This document shows positions 27,772-40,588 of a stretch of DNA of 49,501 nucleotides, piece by piece. A program made the position numbers and the translations under genes. Where the stretch lies: NCBI RefSeq assembly GCF_013141825.1, contig NZ_RZNH01000041.1, positions 1 to 49,501 on the forward strand. Reading direction: 5' to 3'. The notes beneath the pieces were generated by a model. It did no database searches and was not told the origin of the DNA. It saw only the letters and a program-made list of their open reading frames with translations. Numbering within the stretch: the first letter of the stretch is position 1; every line of letters begins with the position of its first letter. The DNA is from Marinifilum caeruleilacunae. Its GTDB lineage: Bacteria; Bacteroidota; Bacteroidia; Bacteroidales; Marinifilaceae.

Positions 27772-27911
27772 ATGGAAAGGCTGTTAAAATGATTGATAAT
27801 AAGGCTTATGAAACTACATTCGATTTATCTGCATTTCCCAAAGGATATTATATCGTTAAAGCATAAGGCGGACAAGGTACCTCAAAGCAAGTACAAGTTT
27901 TGATTAAGTAG
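27772..27911 (+). pseudogene. T9SS C-terminal sorting domain remnant
   Basis: The plus-strand frame reads YGKAVKMIDNKAYETTFDLS, then AFPKGYYIVKA, stop, GGQGTSKQVQVLIK and a final TAG at 27909. This is the end of a type IX secretion sorting domain. The in-frame TAA (27864-27866) falls where Gln is likely, and another TAA lies just before YGKAV. The passenger protein is gone, as only about 90 bases separate this from susD 2. A secreted enzyme was probably deleted here. Confidence 0.65.
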
Positions 27912-27921
27912 TGTGTACAAT

Positions 27922-27960
27922 TCAGCATTGAAGGGTCTTATTTTCTTCAATGCTGATTTT
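27922..27960 (+). terminator. rho-independent terminator of the susCD operon
   Basis: TCAGCATTGAAG and CTTCAATGCTGA form a perfect 12-bp stem around an 11-base loop, followed by TTTT and AT-rich sequence. It ends transcription after the second susCD pair and the T9SS remnant. Confidence 0.75.
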
Positions 27961-31431
<3,471 letters not shown>

Positions 31432-31507
31432 TTTGTGTGTATCTATGAATTTCATATTCAGGTGTTAAATCTAGTGATAGTATAAAATGATAGCTTATTA
31501 AAGAATC

Positions 31508-32437
31508 ATGATAAATAAAACTATAATAAAATTAGTGGTTTTCTGTTTTGCTTTATGTGTAATAACTATACTCCATGCTCAGGGAAAAGGGTCAGAAAAG
31601 AATTTAACACCAGACTCTGTTTCAATGATAAATCCTTACAAGGCAAATAGTGTACCTGTTAAGGAACCTTTAGGCTATCAGTTAATTTGGTCTGACGAAT
31701 TTTCAAAGGAAGGAAAACCCGATAAGCGATATTGGTCATATGAAAATGGTTTTGTCCGGAACAAGGAATTACAATGGTATCAGCCAGATAATGCTAATGT
31801 AAAGGATGGTGTTTTAATTATTGAAGGCAGACATGAAAGAATTAAAAACAAGGGATATAAAGAAAATGATCCTAGTTGGAAAAAGAATAGAATGTATGCA
31901 GAATATTCTTCTGCGTGCATTATAACCCGAAACAAGTTTTCGTTTCAGTATGGTATTATGGAAGTGAGAGCCCGCATCGATACAAGTTTAGGGATGTGGC
32001 CTGCTATTTGGACTCTAGGCATTGACAAACAGTGGCCATCGAATGGTGAAGTGGACCAGATGGAGTATTACAGATACGAGGGCGAACCCACTATTTTAGC
32101 TAATGCAGCCTGGGCAGACAAAGACATGAAACCTGTTTGGGATTCAGAGAAAATACCTTTATCACAATTTACAAATAAGGAACCGGATTGGTGTAATCAA
32201 TTTCATATGTGGAAAATGGTATGGACAGAGGAATTCATCCGTTTGTATTTGGATGATTTACTGCTCAATGAAGTCGATCTTTCAACGACCATTAATGCTG
32301 ACGGTACAAACCCATTCCATCAACCTCAATATATCTTATTAAATTTGGCTATAGGAGGTCAGGGAGGTGATCCGTCTCTAACGAGCTTTCCAAGAAAATA
32401 TGAGATAGATTTTGTAAGAGTATTTCAAAAAAAGTAG
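31508..32437 (+). CDS. GH16 endo-acting glycoside hydrolase
   Basis: A 309-residue family GH16 beta-jelly-roll enzyme with a signal peptide (about 1-25, HAQ). The catalytic motif is the beta-bulge form ExDxxE: Glu181 nucleophile, Asp183 and Glu186 acid/base in NGEVDQMEYY. Other family marks are LIWSDEF, FQYGIMEVRARI, MWPAIWTLG and YILLNLAIGG. It is a single domain with no binding module. GH16 enzymes cut internal beta-1,4 or beta-1,3 linkages in galactans, glucans and O-glycan/keratan-type chains. The subfamily cannot be fixed by eye. The neighbours (beta-galactosidases and sulfatases) favour an endo-galactosidase role over laminarinase. It makes the oligosaccharides that the SusCD pairs take up. 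The next gene starts only 4 bases after its stop. Confidence 0.92.
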   Translation: MINKTIIKLVVFCFALCVITILHAQGKGSEKNLTPDSVSMINPYKANSVPVKEPLGYQLIWSDEFSKEGKPDKRYWSYENGFVRNKELQWYQPDNANVKDGVLIIEGRHERIKNKGYKENDPSWKKNRMYAEYSSACIITRNKFSFQYGIMEVRARIDTSLGMWPAIWTLGIDKQWPSNGEVDQMEYYRYEGEPTILANAAWADKDMKPVWDSEKIPLSQFTNKEPDWCNQFHMWKMVWTEEFIRLYLDDLLLNEVDLSTTINADGTNPFHQPQYILLNLAIGGQGGDPSLTSFPRKYEIDFVRVFQKK

Positions 32438-32440
32438 CAA

Positions 32441-33940
32441 ATGAATAGGGTTAAATGTCTGGCAGTAAGTTTCGTGTTTTTTTCTATTGTGGGGATTACA
32501 AGTTGTCGTCTTGATTTTTCTAAAAGCGATGACAACGATAGAGAAGAGAGTCGTAAACCCAATATAATTTATATACTGGCAGATGATGCTGGTTATGGAG
32601 ATTTAAGTTGTTACGGACAAAACAGATTTAATACCCCAAACTTGGATAAACTGGCTGAGAATGGTATAAGGTTTACTCAGCATTATGCAGGTTCAACGGT
32701 TTGTGCACCCAGCCGTTCTTCATTACTTACAGGGCAGCACACCGGACATACTCCGATTCGCGGAAACCTAGAAGTAGAACCGGAAGGACAGCACCCATTG
32801 TCCGCATCATCCCTAACAATAGCCGAAATCATGAAACAGGCTGGTTATGTTACTGGTGCATTTGGTAAGTGGGGTTTGGGATATCCCGGATCGGAAGGAG
32901 ATCCGAACAAGCAGGGATTTGATGAATTTTTTGGTTATAACTGCCAGCGTATGGCACACCGTTATTATCCATCATACTTATGGCATAACCAGGAACGGGT
33001 ACAAATGCCTGGAAACGATTGGAAAAATACAGTAACTTATGCTCAGGATGTCATTCAGGATGTTACCTTAAAATTTATTGAAGATCAAAAAGATACTGCT
33101 TTTTTTGCCTTTGTGCCTATTGTTATTCCCCATGCTGAATTAATCGTGCCGTATGATTCCATATATGCAAAATTTGAACACAGGTTTAAAGAAATTCCTT
33201 ATGTGGGTACCCAAGGAGCTGATTATGGTGAGGATCTGAACATTAGTAATTATTGTTCTCAACCGAAGCCCAGAGCGGTATTTGCATCCATGATGTATCG
33301 TATGGATGTTTACGTTGGTCAGATAGTCAATCGGCTAAAAGAATTAGGAATTGATAAAAACACAGTAGTGATGTTTGCCAGCGACAATGGTCCTCACCGT
33401 GAAGGTGGAGCCGATCCGGATTTTTTTAATAGTAATGGCGGATTAAAAGGATATAAAAGGGACTTGTACGAAGGAGGTATACGGTCTCCATTTATTGTTT
33501 CGTGGCCAGGCACTATTGAACCTGGTACTATATCTGATCATATTTCTGCTTTCTGGGATGTTTTACCTACTTGTGCTGATTTAGTAGGTGTTCAAACTCC
33601 TGAAGAAATTGATGGTATTTCTTTTTTACCGGAATTATTGGGACAGGAGCAGGCCAGGCATAAATATTTGTATTGGGAATTTCAAGAAAAAGGAGGTAGT
33701 ATGGCAGTTCGTTTAGGGAATTGGAAGGGAGTTGCTTATCATTCCTCCCAACAGGATAAAACTAAGTTTGAATTATTTGACTTATCAAACGATGAGAAAG
33801 AAAGGATTAATATGGCAGATCAACGTCCTGATATAGTTAAAGAGATGATTCAAATAATGAATACAGAGAGAACGGAAACGGAGGAGTATTGTTCTAATTT
33901 ACCTAAGCTCATAGAGCATACTGAAAAAAGTAAGGAATAA
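32441..33940 (+). CDS. S1-family sulfatase, lipoprotein
   Basis: A 499-residue type I sulfatase with a lipobox (ITSC, Cys22). The metal site includes Asp48/Asp49 (ILADDAGYGD) and Asp315/Asn316 (FASDNGPH). The formylglycine precursor is Cys88 in VCAPSRSSLLTG, matching CxPSR. It also carries GKWGLG and GHTPIRGN. It would hydrolyse a sulfate monoester on a sugar; the S1 subfamily is not certain from motifs alone, though the GHTPIRGN region recalls galactose-3-sulfate or arylsulfatase-like groups. It needs a maturase (anaerobic SME or FGE) to make formylglycine, and none is in this window. It lies between GH16 (4-base gap) and the esterase (14-base gap). Confidence 0.93.
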   Translation: MNRVKCLAVSFVFFSIVGITSCRLDFSKSDDNDREESRKPNIIYILADDAGYGDLSCYGQNRFNTPNLDKLAENGIRFTQHYAGSTVCAPSRSSLLTGQHTGHTPIRGNLEVEPEGQHPLSASSLTIAEIMKQAGYVTGAFGKWGLGYPGSEGDPNKQGFDEFFGYNCQRMAHRYYPSYLWHNQERVQMPGNDWKNTVTYAQDVIQDVTLKFIEDQKDTAFFAFVPIVIPHAELIVPYDSIYAKFEHRFKEIPYVGTQGADYGEDLNISNYCSQPKPRAVFASMMYRMDVYVGQIVNRLKELGIDKNTVVMFASDNGPHREGGADPDFFNSNGGLKGYKRDLYEGGIRSPFIVSWPGTIEPGTISDHISAFWDVLPTCADLVGVQTPEEIDGISFLPELLGQEQARHKYLYWEFQEKGGSMAVRLGNWKGVAYHSSQQDKTKFELFDLSNDEKERINMADQRPDIVKEMIQIMNTERTETEEYCSNLPKLIEHTEKSKE

Positions 33941-33954
33941 AAAATCATTTAATA

Positions 33955-35556
33955 ATGAGAAGGAAACAATTTAATCAACTTTTACACAAAAGTTTTATTT
34001 TAATTATAAGTCTCTATTCAGTTACATCTGAGGCAAAGAGTAAGATGGATACCTCACTGGATTCAGCAAAGGTAACATCCACATTACAAATTGAACAAGG
34101 ACTGATAAGAGGCGTGTTAACCGATCGTAATCCAGATATTAACGTATTTAAAGGCATTCCATATGCTGCACCACCAGTAGGAAAATTAAGATGGAAGGCA
34201 CCTCAACCTGCCAAAGGATGGCAAGGGATAAGAGAAATGAATGCATTTGGAGATATTTGTGAACAGGTAAATCCGTGGGATAAAAATTCTGATAAAATGA
34301 GCGAAGATTGTCTTTATCTCAATATTTGGACTCCGGCTAAGAATAAAGATGAAAAACTTCCTGTTATGTTTTGGATTCATGGAGGAGGATTTACCCGAGG
34401 TTCCGGTAATCTGTCGAATGGATGTGCTTTAGCAGAAAGAGGAGTTGTTTTGGTTTCTATTAATTACAGGTTAGGGCCTTTAGGTTTTTTTGCTCATCCC
34501 TTACTTTCAGAAGAAACCGAAAAAAATATATCAGGCAACTATGGCCTATTAGATATGATTAGTGCGCTTCAATGGGTTCAGAAAAATATAGAACAGTTTG
34601 GTGGGGATCCGGATAACGTAACTATTTTTGGTGAGTCGGCTGGAGGAGCAGCGGTTTATATATTATGCTCTTCTGATTTAACCCATGGATTATTTCACAA
34701 AGCTATAGCGCAAAGTCCATGGGTTACCGATGCCAGCATTTCTCCTCTTACCAAACCGGCCTATGATAGAGAATCGGTTCAAGCAACAGGTATTCGTTTT
34801 GCAGAGAAACTTGTTAGCGATGGAATTTCATCCATGGATACTCTGCGTAGTATAGATGTTAGCAATTTGGTTAAGCAAAGTAAGGGATTTAGACTTCCTG
34901 CTGCTATTGATGGTTTTGTGATGAAGGATAATCCTGCTAATATTTTTGAAAAGGGCCAACAGCAGAGCAGGCCTATGTTAGTTGGAACAAATACTGATGA
35001 GGGAACCATGTTTCTTTACGGAGCAGATAAGCAATCAGTAGATCAATATAAGGCTGGAGCTCAGCAAGTATTTAGAGGTTATGCTGAAGATATTATGAAA
35101 ATGTATCCGGTTGATTCGAAAAGTGATATCAAAGGAGCAGTATGTCAAACTATAAATGATATTTGGTTTGCACAGCCAACACGTTGGATGGCCAGATATA
35201 TGTCAAAGAAAAATAAAAATACCTATCTCTACCATTTTGCTCACCCAAGCATGAGATGGCCTGCAGGTGGATCGGCTCATGCAGCAGAACTTGTTTTTGT
35301 TTTTAGATCACTAGATCCTCAAAAACAAACAGAGGCTTACAAAAAATTATCTACGGCAATGATTACATATTGGACGCAATTTGCAAAAACAGGTAATCCA
35401 AACTCTAAGGATCTGCCCAATTGGCCACGTTATACTGAAAGAAGTGATAGAAATATCCGACTTGATATAGAAATTACGGTAGAGTCCCATTACCTGAAAA
35501 AAAACCTGGATGAACTTGATAGTATTTACAAGAAAATAGGAAAGTACGTGTATTAA
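33955..35556 (+). CDS. type-B carboxylesterase
   Basis: A 533-residue carboxylesterase/lipase of the COesterase family with a signal peptide (first 27 residues or so, ending SEAKS). Features: oxyanion HGGGF at 142-146, nucleophile Ser228 in GESAGG, acid Glu349 in TNTDEGT and catalytic His442 in SAHAAELVF. All are in the usual order and length. In a PUL such an enzyme most likely removes an ester decoration from the glycan. It differs in fold class from the esterase at 7175, so the locus has two separate ester-cleaving activities. It starts 14 bases after the sulfatase and ends 30 bases before the next one, all in one operon. Substrate unproven. Confidence 0.9.
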   Translation: MRRKQFNQLLHKSFILIISLYSVTSEAKSKMDTSLDSAKVTSTLQIEQGLIRGVLTDRNPDINVFKGIPYAAPPVGKLRWKAPQPAKGWQGIREMNAFGDICEQVNPWDKNSDKMSEDCLYLNIWTPAKNKDEKLPVMFWIHGGGFTRGSGNLSNGCALAERGVVLVSINYRLGPLGFFAHPLLSEETEKNISGNYGLLDMISALQWVQKNIEQFGGDPDNVTIFGESAGGAAVYILCSSDLTHGLFHKAIAQSPWVTDASISPLTKPAYDRESVQATGIRFAEKLVSDGISSMDTLRSIDVSNLVKQSKGFRLPAAIDGFVMKDNPANIFEKGQQQSRPMLVGTNTDEGTMFLYGADKQSVDQYKAGAQQVFRGYAEDIMKMYPVDSKSDIKGAVCQTINDIWFAQPTRWMARYMSKKNKNTYLYHFAHPSMRWPAGGSAHAAELVFVFRSLDPQKQTEAYKKLSTAMITYWTQFAKTGNPNSKDLPNWPRYTERSDRNIRLDIEITVESHYLKKNLDELDSIYKKIGKYVY

Positions 35557-35586
35557 AACATCCAAAACAATAGATATATTATTAAA

Positions 35587-37089
35587 ATGAATAGGCAAAT
35601 AATAACATTCATATTAACATTTTTTTGTTTAATAGTATCCGCACAGGAAAAACCGAATATAGTTTGGATTTTTTCAGATGATCATTCTTATCAGACTATA
35701 GGTGCTTATGGTGGGCAACTGGCTTCATTAAACCCATCGCCCAATATTGACAAATTAGCAAAAGAGGGTATTCGTTTTAATCGGGCTTATGTTGCCAACT
35801 CCATTTGTGCGCCAAGTCGCGCTACACTGTTAACAGGAAAACATAGTCATTTGAATGGTAAGATGGATAACAATGGAGGTTTTGATCATGAGCAGCAGCA
35901 GTTTCAGAAGATACTTCAGAAATGTGGTTACCAAACGGTCATGGTTGGTAAGATTCATTTAAATGGTAAGATGCAAGGATTTGATTATTGGGAAGTACTT
36001 CCTGGCCAAGGGAAATATTATGATCCGGATTTTATTACTGAAAAAGGTCAAACTACCTATCCTGGGCGTTATGTAACAGACGTAATTACAGAACGGACAA
36101 TAAATTGGTTAGAGAATGAACGGGATAAGGATAAGCCTTTTATGTTGATGGTACATCATAAAGCTCCACACCGTAATTGGGAACCGGCAGATCGCCATAT
36201 GAGTAAGTATAAAGATGTCGAAATTCCTGAACCAGATAATTTGTTTGATGACTATGCTAACCGTGGCAGTGCAGCAAATAGTCAAGACATGAGCATTAAA
36301 AAAACTATGATATTAGGCTATGATTTAAAGGTGGAGGGTAAATGGGGCAATCATCCAAGATACAATGAAAGAGCGGAATGGTTTGCCAAAAATAAGCCTG
36401 AAGGAAAAGAGCTGGTAAAGTGGAAATACCAGACATATATGAAAGATTTTATGCGCTGTACCTGGGCCGTGGATGAGAGTGTAGGTCAGATTCTTCAAAC
36501 ACTTGAAAATTTAGGATTAGATGAAAATACAATTGTGATGTATTCATCCGATCAGGGGTTTTTTATGGGTGAGCATGGATGGTTTGATAAACGATTTATG
36601 TATGAAGAATCTTTCAGAACTCCTTTAATTGCGCGCTGGCCAGGAAAAATAAAGCCCGGTTCAGTTAACACTGATTTAGTTCAAAACATTGACTTTGCCG
36701 AAACTTTCCTGGATCTGGCAGAAGCTCAGATTCCCGAGGATATGCAAGGGCAGAGTCTTGTTCCCTTATTAAAAGGAAAAACACCAAAGGATTGGCGCAA
36801 GTCGCTTTATTACCATTATTATGAGTATCCCGGATTTCATAGTGTACGTCGTCATGAAGGTGTTTTTGATGGACGTTGGAAATTAATCAGGTTCTATGGA
36901 TTGGGTGTTCTCAATGGTGAGGAATGGGAGCTTTATGACCTAAAAAATGATCCAAATGAAATGAATAATATCTGTTCTAATCCAAAATATAAGAAAAAGT
37001 TAAAGACACTAAAGAGTGAACTTTCAATTTTAAAAAACAAGTATCGGGTTTCTGAAGTGACAGCAGTGCCTATTCAGGAAGAGGAATAA
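35587..37089 (+). CDS. S1-family sulfatase, probable GlcNAc-6-O-sulfatase (S1_11-like)
   Basis: A 500-residue secreted sulfatase with a signal peptide (about 1-20, VSAQ). Metal site Asp31/Asp32 (IFSDDHSYQ) and Asp322/Gln323 (YSSDQGFFMGEHGWF), and formylglycine precursor Cys74 (ICAPSRATLLTG). The blocks SYQTIGAYGGQ, KHSHLNGKMDN, VMVGKIHLNGKMQGFDY and HHKAPHRNWEP are those of the N-acetylglucosamine-6-sulfatase group in Bacteroides (subfamily S1_11, for example BT4656, from memory). If correct, the substrate contains 6-sulfated GlcNAc, as in keratan sulfate, heparan sulfate or mucin O-glycans. A related 6-sulfated hexose is the alternative. It is in the enzyme operon, 23 bases before the next sulfatase. 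Confidence 0.9.
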   Translation: MNRQIITFILTFFCLIVSAQEKPNIVWIFSDDHSYQTIGAYGGQLASLNPSPNIDKLAKEGIRFNRAYVANSICAPSRATLLTGKHSHLNGKMDNNGGFDHEQQQFQKILQKCGYQTVMVGKIHLNGKMQGFDYWEVLPGQGKYYDPDFITEKGQTTYPGRYVTDVITERTINWLENERDKDKPFMLMVHHKAPHRNWEPADRHMSKYKDVEIPEPDNLFDDYANRGSAANSQDMSIKKTMILGYDLKVEGKWGNHPRYNERAEWFAKNKPEGKELVKWKYQTYMKDFMRCTWAVDESVGQILQTLENLGLDENTIVMYSSDQGFFMGEHGWFDKRFMYEESFRTPLIARWPGKIKPGSVNTDLVQNIDFAETFLDLAEAQIPEDMQGQSLVPLLKGKTPKDWRKSLYYHYYEYPGFHSVRRHEGVFDGRWKLIRFYGLGVLNGEEWELYDLKNDPNEMNNICSNPKYKKKLKTLKSELSILKNKYRVSEVTAVPIQEEE

Positions 37090-37112
37090 AATTAATGTAG
37101 GAAATTCAAGAT

Positions 37113-38549
37113 ATGAGATTCGTTAGTATAAAAGTTTTAGCTTTGTTTGTAATTAGTTTGTTAATTGCTTCATGCGGCTATAAAACTTCAGAAAATATAA
37201 ATAAGCAAAAAAAGAATGTATTATTTATTGCAGTAGATGATCTTCGTCTTCAAGCTGGGATTTATGGTCAATCACAAATGATTACACCAGCCATTGATGA
37301 GCTGGGGAATGATGGAGTTGTTTTTAACCGGGCGTATTGCAGTGTTCCTGTTTGTGGGGCATCCAGAGCCAGTTTGTTATCAGGTTTAAGGCCAACTTCA
37401 AAACGATTTGTAAATTATCATACGTGGAAAGATAAAGATGCACCAGATGTAACTAGTATCCCCAAATGGTTTAAGGAGAATGGTTATACCACACTCTCTA
37501 GAGGTAAAATATATCATCATAGCGATGATGATTTGGAAGCATGGTCTGAGGAGCCTTATATACCAGCAGCCGGTATAAGTTGGAGAAGCTATATAACAGA
37601 AGAATCGCGTAAAATAATTGAAGCAAATAAAAATCCCAAAAATCCTGATCAAGTTAAAGGACCTCCATTTGAAATGGCAGATGTCGAAGATAATGCCTAT
37701 CCGGATGGAATGCTAACTGACAAGGTGATTGAGGATCTAAACCAATTTGCCAAATCTAAAGAACCATTCTTTTTAGGTGTTGGATTTTGGAAACCTCATT
37801 TACCATTTAATGCGCCTAAAAAATATTGGGACCTGTATAGTGAGGAGGATATTCAATTAGCGGATAACCCGTTTATGCCACAAAATGCTCCTAAAAAAGC
37901 AAAAACAGATTGGTATGAACTTCGTGGCATGTATGCTGGGATTCCAAAGGAGGGACCTGTGTCAGATGAGTTAGCCCGTCAATTAATTCATGGCTATTAT
38001 GCCTGCGTTAGCTATACCGATGCTCAGATAGGGAAGGTTCTAAAGGAATTGAAAAGGTTAGGGTTAGATAAGAATACCGTTGTAGTTTTATGGGGTGATC
38101 ATGGTTGGCATCTAGGTGAGCATGGACTTTGGTGCAAGCATTGCAACTTTGATAAGGTGATGAAGGCACCCTTAATGTTCAAGGCGCCAGGTATGAAGGA
38201 GGGTAAAAAATCCAATACCTTAGTTGAATTTATAGATATCTACCCAACATTATGCGATTTAGCCGGAATTGACATGCCTGAGCATTTGGATGGGAAGAGT
38301 TTGCAGCCTGTATTAAATAATCCGTCTAAAATACATAAGGATACTGTCTTTACCAGGTATCATTCAGGAGAATCAGTCATTACAAAACGTTATGTATATA
38401 CCGAATGGAAAAAGAAAAATGGCAATAAGGTTAATATGCTCTATGACCACTCCAATGATCCAGATGAAAATATAAACGTAGCTGATAATCCAAAATATGA
38501 GGAAGTAGTGAAAGAATTGAGTTTAAAAATCAATAAAAATCATGATTAG
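37113..38549 (+). CDS. S1-family sulfatase, iduronate-2-sulfatase-like (S1_7-like)
   Basis: A 478-residue sulfatase lipoprotein (lipobox IASC, Cys21). Metal site Asp42/Asp43 (IAVDDLR) and Asp329/His330 (LWGDHGWHLGEHG); formylglycine precursor Cys81 in VCGASRASLLSG, the CxASR form. VGFWKPHLPFNAP, YYACVSYTDAQIG and KAPLMFKAPG are typical of the iduronate-2-sulfatase-like subfamily. In marine Bacteroidota this group acts on many sulfated polymers besides iduronate, so 2-O-desulfation is only a guess. Its last bases overlap the start of the following GH2 by 8 bases, showing translational coupling. Confidence 0.92.
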   Translation: MRFVSIKVLALFVISLLIASCGYKTSENINKQKKNVLFIAVDDLRLQAGIYGQSQMITPAIDELGNDGVVFNRAYCSVPVCGASRASLLSGLRPTSKRFVNYHTWKDKDAPDVTSIPKWFKENGYTTLSRGKIYHHSDDDLEAWSEEPYIPAAGISWRSYITEESRKIIEANKNPKNPDQVKGPPFEMADVEDNAYPDGMLTDKVIEDLNQFAKSKEPFFLGVGFWKPHLPFNAPKKYWDLYSEEDIQLADNPFMPQNAPKKAKTDWYELRGMYAGIPKEGPVSDELARQLIHGYYACVSYTDAQIGKVLKELKRLGLDKNTVVVLWGDHGWHLGEHGLWCKHCNFDKVMKAPLMFKAPGMKEGKKSNTLVEFIDIYPTLCDLAGIDMPEHLDGKSLQPVLNNPSKIHKDTVFTRYHSGESVITKRYVYTEWKKKNGNKVNMLYDHSNDPDENINVADNPKYEEVVKELSLKINKNHD

Positions 38550-40539
38550 AAAAATATTGTTAGTAGGTATTTGTCTATTTTTAGTGGGTAATATTAAAGC
38601 TCAAAGAGAAAAGGTCAACTTGAATAAATCCTGGAAATTTACATCTGGGTACGAAGTACGTAAAAATGCTTTTACTGAAGTAAACATACCCCATACTTGG
38701 AATACGACCGATGCCTTAGGAGGAAACGTGGACTATTACAGGGGCTTAGGTAATTATGAGCGTTCATTTCTGGTAAAGGAAGAATGGAAAAACAAAAGAT
38801 TGTTCCTTCGTTTCCTAGGGGTTAATACAATTGCAAATGTATTTGTGAATGGCAAACATGTTGGTGAACATCGCGGTGGATATGCAGCTTTTGCTTTTGA
38901 AATAACTGATTTTGTAAGTTATGGAGAAGAAAATGAAATTTGGATTCGAGTAAATAACGCTCCACAACTGGATATAATGCCATTGGTAGGAGATTTTAAT
39001 ATGTATGGAGGTATTTATCGAGATGTAGATCTGTATATCACTGATAGTAATTGTATCTCCTTACTTGATCATGGATCAGAAGGTGTTTACCTTTTCCAAC
39101 ATGAAGTATCTGAGTCGTTGGCCAAAGTTCAAGCTGTTGTTAAAGTTCTGACAGATGAAGAAACGATGATTGTATTAAAGGTGAAGGATCATGAAGGAGG
39201 CATTGTGCTTGTCAAAAAGGCTAAAAATACAGATAAAGGTGAAGTAATGATTCCTTTTGAAATGAAAAAACCTCATTTGTGGAATGGAAGGAAGGATCCC
39301 TATATCTATGCTGTGCATGTAGAACTTCAAAAGAATGGTAAGATCATTGATAAGGTGGTTCAGCCCATGGGCTTGCGATATTATCATGTTGATCCGGACA
39401 AGGGATTCTTCCTGAATGGAGAACATGTTCAATTGCGTGGTGTTTGTCGACATCAGGATCGTCCTGAAATAGGAAATGCATTACACACTTGTCATCATTC
39501 GGAAGATGTGGCTATTATGGAAGAAATAGGCGCTAATGCTTATCGAATGAGTCACTATCCACAAGATCCTTACATGTTTCAGTTGTTGGATGAAAAAGGA
39601 TTTGTAGTTTGGTGTGAAATACCATTTGTTGGACCAGGTGGTTACAGAGACAAAGGTTTTGTTGATCAGGAATCATTTAAAAAAAATGGAAAATATCAAT
39701 TAACTGAGTTAATTCGCCAGAATATGAATCATCCTTCGGTTTTATTTTGGGGCTTGTTTAATGAGTTAAAGGTACAGGGAGATAATCCTGTAACCTATAT
39801 TAAGGAATTGCAACAGCTTGCTCATAGTGAAGATCCTACAAGGATTACAACTGCTGCAAGTAATCAAAATGATGAAACTTTAAATTCAATAACTGATTTA
39901 ATATGCTGGAATAAGTACTTTGGCTGGTATGGAAATAATGTGAGTCAAATTGGAAAATGGGCTGATAAACAGCATGCTCAAATGCCTGATAAGCCCATTG
40001 GGATAAGTGAATATGGAGCAGGAGCAAGTTTATATCATCAGCAAGAAAAGTTAATAAAAACTATAGCAGGAAGCTACTGGCATCCAGAAAACTGGCAGAC
40101 TTATTTTCATGAAGAGCATTGGATTGAAATTGACCAACGTCCTTTTTTGTGGGGAACATTTATCTGGAGTTTGTTTGATTTTGGAGCGGCTCACCGTCGA
40201 GAAGGTGAAGTGAGAGGTAAGAATGATAAAGGCTTGGTGAGTTTCGACAGAAAGGAAAGAAAAGATGCATTTTATTTCTATAAAGTCAATTGGAACAAGC
40301 AACCTATGGTCTATATTGCTGAAAAAAGAGTTACAGAGCGCAGTAATGCCAACCAAAGAATCAAAGTTTATTCCAATCAGAATAAGGTTACACTGTTTTT
40401 AAATGGGGAAAAGGTGCATGGTATTAAGGGTGATTACGGGCGTTTCTATTTTGATGTTCAATTAAGACCAGGAAAGAATAAGATTGTAGCAAAAAGTGGA
40501 GCTCAACTGAGTGATCAGTTAGAGCTTATCTTTAAATAA
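38542..40539 (+). CDS. GH2 glycoside hydrolase (short form)
   Basis: A 665-residue GH2 enzyme with a signal peptide (about 1-20, IKAQ). Domains: sugar-binding (about 25-175), immunoglobulin-like (about 180-285), TIM barrel (about 290-575), and a C-terminal Ig-like/DUF4982-type piece (about 590-665). Acid/base Glu408 (FWGLFNE) and nucleophile Glu490 (GISEYGAG). It is much shorter than the LacZ-type neighbour, with no small-chain domain. This form includes beta-galactosidases and other exo-beta-glycosidases such as glucuronidases, so the sugar is uncertain. It overlaps the preceding sulfatase gene and is followed after 49 bases by GH3. Confidence 0.9.
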   Translation: MIRKILLVGICLFLVGNIKAQREKVNLNKSWKFTSGYEVRKNAFTEVNIPHTWNTTDALGGNVDYYRGLGNYERSFLVKEEWKNKRLFLRFLGVNTIANVFVNGKHVGEHRGGYAAFAFEITDFVSYGEENEIWIRVNNAPQLDIMPLVGDFNMYGGIYRDVDLYITDSNCISLLDHGSEGVYLFQHEVSESLAKVQAVVKVLTDEETMIVLKVKDHEGGIVLVKKAKNTDKGEVMIPFEMKKPHLWNGRKDPYIYAVHVELQKNGKIIDKVVQPMGLRYYHVDPDKGFFLNGEHVQLRGVCRHQDRPEIGNALHTCHHSEDVAIMEEIGANAYRMSHYPQDPYMFQLLDEKGFVVWCEIPFVGPGGYRDKGFVDQESFKKNGKYQLTELIRQNMNHPSVLFWGLFNELKVQGDNPVTYIKELQQLAHSEDPTRITTAASNQNDETLNSITDLICWNKYFGWYGNNVSQIGKWADKQHAQMPDKPIGISEYGAGASLYHQQEKLIKTIAGSYWHPENWQTYFHEEHWIEIDQRPFLWGTFIWSLFDFGAAHRREGEVRGKNDKGLVSFDRKERKDAFYFYKVNWNKQPMVYIAEKRVTERSNANQRIKVYSNQNKVTLFLNGEKVHGIKGDYGRFYFDVQLRPGKNKIVAKSGAQLSDQLELIFK

Positions 40540-40588
40540 CAAAACTTTATTTTTTATATCTTTAAGTGTTTGAATTATTAGAAAATTT

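Noticed and set aside
31508-32437. GH16 as a kappa-carrageenase or laminarinase
   Set aside because: The ExDxxE motif alone is shared by many GH16 subfamilies. Nothing else in the locus marks carrageenan or a plain beta-glucan, so no subfamily was assigned.
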